A stretch of DNA of 64,000 nucleotides, taken from positions 1,116,001-1,180,000 of the forward strand of contig NZ_LIPG01000002.1 in NCBI RefSeq assembly GCF_001905505.1, written 5' to 3'. The translations under genes and the position numbers were made by a program. This document shows positions 61,615 through 64,000 of the stretch, in pieces. This DNA is from Streptomyces sp. CB02058. GTDB taxonomy: Bacteria; Actinomycetota; Actinomycetes; Streptomycetales; Streptomycetaceae. The notes under the pieces were generated by a model that searched no databases, was not told where the DNA came from, and saw only the letters and a list, made by a program, of their open reading frames with translations. Each line of letters opens with the position of its first letter. The stretch's first letter is position 1.

Positions 61615-64000
61615 ATGCGTTCCGACGCCTGGTCGCCCATGGACGGTCGCCCCGCCCAGCAGGGGATGTACGACCCCCGTAACGAGCACGACGCCTGTGG
61701 CGTCGGGTTCGTGGCCACTCTGACCGGTGTGGCCAGCCATGAGCTGGTCGAGCAGGCGCTGACCGTACTGCGCAACCTCGAACACCGCGGCGCCACAGGA
61801 TCCGAGCCCGACTCGGGTGACGGCGCCGGCATCCTCCTTCAGGTTCCGGACGCCTTCCTGCGTGAAGAGGTCGCGTTCGACCTCCCCGAGGCCGGCTCCT
61901 ACGCCGTCGGCATCGCCTTCCTGCCCGCGGACGACTCCACCGACGCGGTGAAGCAGATCGAGAAGATCGCCGCCGAGGAGGGCCTCGACGTCCTCGGCTG
62001 GCGCCAGGTCCCGGTCACGCCGGACATCCTCGGCAACGGCGCCCGCGCCGTCATGCCCGAGTTCCGCCAGCTGATCGTCGCCGACGGCACGAGCACCGGC
62101 ATCGCGCTGGACCGCAAGGCGTTCGTCCTGCGCAAGCGCGCCGAGCGTGAGGCCGGGGTGTACTTCCCCTCGCTCTCCGCACGGACGATCGTCTACAAGG
62201 GCATGCTCACCACCGGGCAGCTGGAGCCGTTCTTCCCGGACCTCTCCGACGGCCGCTTCGCCACCGCGGTCGCGCTGGTCCACTCCCGCTTCTCGACCAA
62301 CACCTTCCCGAGCTGGCCGCTCGCCCACCCGTACCGCTTCGTCGCGCACAACGGCGAGATCAACACGGTCAAGGGCAACCGGAACTGGATGAAGGCCCGC
62401 GAGTCCCAGCTCGCCTCCAGCCTCTTCGGCACCGAGAAGCTCGACCGGATCTTCCCCGTCTGTACGCCGGACGCCTCCGACTCGGCGTCCTTCGACGAGG
62501 TCCTGGAACTGCTCCACCTCGGCGGCCGCTCGCTCCCGCACTCGGTGCTGATGATGGTCCCCGAGGCATGGGAGAACCACGCCTCCATGGACCCGGCCCG
62601 CCGCGCGTTCTACCAGTACCACTCCACGATGATGGAGCCCTGGGACGGCCCGGCCTGCGTCACCTTCACCGACGGCACCCAGGTCGGCGCGGTCCTCGAC
62701 CGCAACGGTCTGCGCCCCGGCCGCTACTGGGTCACCGACGACGGCCTCGTCGTCCTGTCCTCCGAGGTCGGCGTCCTGGACATCGACCCCTCCAAGGTCG
62801 TCCGCAAGGGCCGCCTCCAGCCCGGCAGGATGTTCCTCGTCGACACCGCCGAGCGGCGCATCATCGAGGACGACGAGATCAAGGCGTCCCTGGCCGCCGA
62901 GAACCCGTACCAGGAGTGGCTGGAGACCGGCGAGATCGAGCTCGAGGACCTCCCCGAGCGCGAGCACATCGTCCACACCCACGCCTCGGTCACCCGCCGC
63001 CAGCAGACCTTCGGCTACACCGAGGAAGAGCTCCGCGTCCTCCTCGCCCCGATGGCCCGCACCGCCGGCGAGCCCCTCGGCTCCATGGGCACCGACTCGC
63101 CGATCGCCGCGCTCTCCGAGCGCCCCCGGCTGCTCTTCGACTACTTCACCCAGCTGTTCGCGCAGGTCACCAACCCGCCGCTGGACGCCATCCGCGAGGA
63201 GCTCGTCACCTCGCTGCGCTCCACGCTCGGCCCCCAGGGCAACATCCTGGAGCCGACCCCCGCCGCCTGCCGCGCCGTCACCCTGCCGTTCCCGGTGATC
63301 GACAACGACGAGCTGGCCAAGCTCATACACATCAACGCCGACGGCGACATGCCGGGCATGAAGGCCGCCACCCTGGCCGGTCTCTACCGGGTCAGCGGCG
63401 GCGGTGACGCCCTCGCCGCCCGTATCGAGCAGATCTGCACCGAGGTCGACGCCGCCATAGAGGACGGCGCCCGCCTCATCGTCCTGTCCGACCGGCACTC
63501 CGACGCCGAGCACGCGCCGATCCCGTCGCTGCTGCTCACCTCGGCCGTCCACCACCACCTCATCCGCACCAAGCAGCGCACCCAGGTGGGCCTGCTGGTC
63601 GAGGCCGGCGACGTCCGCGAGGTCCACCACGTCGCGCTCCTCATCGGTTACGGCGCCGCCGCCGTCAACCCGTACCTCGCCATGGAGTCCGTCGAGGACC
63701 TCGTCCGCGCCGGTACGTTCATCGAGGGCATCGAGCCCGAGCTGGCCATCCGCAACCTGATCTACGCCCTCGGCAAGGGCGTCCTGAAGGTCATGTCGAA
63801 GATGGGCATCTCGACCGTCGCCTCCTACCGCGGCGCCCAGGTCTTCGAGGCCGTCGGCCTCGACGACGCCTTCGTCGCCACGTACTTCAACGGCACCGCC
63901 ACCAAGATCGGCGGCGCCGGACTCGACGTCGTCGCCAAGGAGGTCGCCGCCCGGCACGCCAAGGCGTACCCCGCCTCGGGCATCTCCGCCTCGCACCGCG
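61615..64000 (+). CDS. gltB: Glutamate synthase large subunit, N-terminal part (runs off right edge)
   Basis: Makes two glutamates from glutamine and 2-oxoglutarate. About 795 residues are in the window. A propeptide of 27 residues precedes Cys28 in [10 protein letters not shown], the N-terminal nucleophile of the glutaminase domain, which continues through NLEHRGATG and [11 protein letters not shown]; the central domain follows. The FMN and Fe-S part lies beyond the edge. GGGAGA is six bases before the ATG. The GlnR-like sites upstream fit nitrogen control. Confidence 0.96.
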   Translation, partial: MRSDAWSPMDGRPAQQGMYDPRNEHDACGVGFVATLTGVASHELVEQALTVLRNLEHRGATGSEPDSGDGAGILLQVPDAFLREEVAFDLPEAGSYAVGIAFLPADDSTDAVKQIEKIAAEEGLDVLGWRQVPVTPDILGNGARAVMPEFRQLIVADGTSTGIALDRKAFVLRKRAEREAGVYFPSLSARTIVYKGMLTTGQLEPFFPDLSDGRFATAVALVHSRFSTNTFPSWPLAHPYRFVAHNGEINTVKGNRNWMKARESQLASSLFGTEKLDRIFPVCTPDASDSASFDEVLELLHLGGRSLPHSVLMMVPEAWENHASMDPARRAFYQYHSTMMEPWDGPACVTFTDGTQVGAVLDRNGLRPGRYWVTDDGLVVLSSEVGVLDIDPSKVVRKGRLQPGRMFLVDTAERRIIEDDEIKASLAAENPYQEWLETGEIELEDLPEREHIVHTHASVTRRQQTFGYTEEELRVLLAPMARTAGEPLGSMGTDSPIAALSERPRLLFDYFTQLFAQVTNPPLDAIREELVTSLRSTLGPQGNILEPTPAACRAVTLPFPVIDNDELAKLIHINADGDMPGMKAATLAGLYRVSGGGDALAARIEQICTEVDAAIEDGARLIVLSDRHSDAEHAPIPSLLLTSAVHHHLIRTKQRTQVGLLVEAGDVREVHHVALLIGYGAAAVNPYLAMESVEDLVRAGTFIEGIEPELAIRNLIYALGKGVLKVMSKMGISTVASYRGAQVFEAVGLDDAFVATYFNGTATKIGGAGLDVVAKEVAARHAKAYPASGISASHR

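Noticed and set aside
61507..63996. A long frame opposite gltB
   Set aside because: Shadow of gltB, which has intact motifs on the plus strand.

Overview
The window is a piece of an actinobacterial chromosome, almost certainly Streptomyces. It is very GC rich throughout, many genes start with GTG, there are many 4-base stop/start overlaps, and the gene order (ileS - lspA - rluD - dnaE - his genes - trp genes - lgt - gltB) is the one I know from Streptomyces coelicolor. I see no insertion sequence, prophage, CRISPR array, tRNA or rRNA. It looks like conserved core chromosome with one recent local tandem duplication.

Layout. 1-8.2 kb: the start of ileS (minus strand, running off the left edge) behind a T-box leader, a lysine-rich TraR/DksA-type protein, lspA, rluD, a GNAT enzyme, a CPA1 Na+/H+ antiporter, an MscS channel and a dienelactone-hydrolase-like protein. 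8.3-14.3 kb (minus strand): an M43-type secreted metalloprotease, a Tat-exported PhoD phosphatase, a membrane-anchored DsbA-like protein, an integral membrane protein and a DUF2252 protein. 14.6-27 kb: dnaE, a small basic protein, a NYN-domain protein behind a chain of mini-ORFs, an ABC exporter pair, a membrane protein, ybaK, a Lon-N-domain protein, an unknown protein and a predicted beta-helix membrane protein.

27.2-32.9 kb is the his operon hisD-hisC-hisB-(small membrane protein)-hisH-priA-ridA-hisF, mostly joined by 4-base overlaps. PriA serves both histidine and tryptophan synthesis. 33.1-35.3 kb holds two nearly identical secreted cutinase/PET-hydrolase-type lipases in tandem. 35.4-42.4 kb holds an alpha/beta hydrolase, a large LAL-family LuxR regulator, a PucR regulator and a sodium:solute symporter. 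A shared palindrome lies upstream of the LuxR gene and of the symporter. 42.5-50 kb: a TIGR03085 protein, hisI, trpE, three small or membrane proteins, trpC, trpM, trpB and trpA, so the remaining histidine step and the tryptophan pathway sit together. 50-52 kb: a second DsbA-like protein and lgt.

52.2-60.2 kb (minus strand) is the least understood part. It is a tightly coupled seven-gene operon of four ADP-ribosylglycohydrolase (DraG) paralogues, a ribokinase, a class III CoA-transferase and a CitE-like lyase. One paralogue has lost most of its metal-binding motif. The right end has a VIT/CCC1-type transporter and the start of gltB, whose upstream region carries a good match to a GlnR box.
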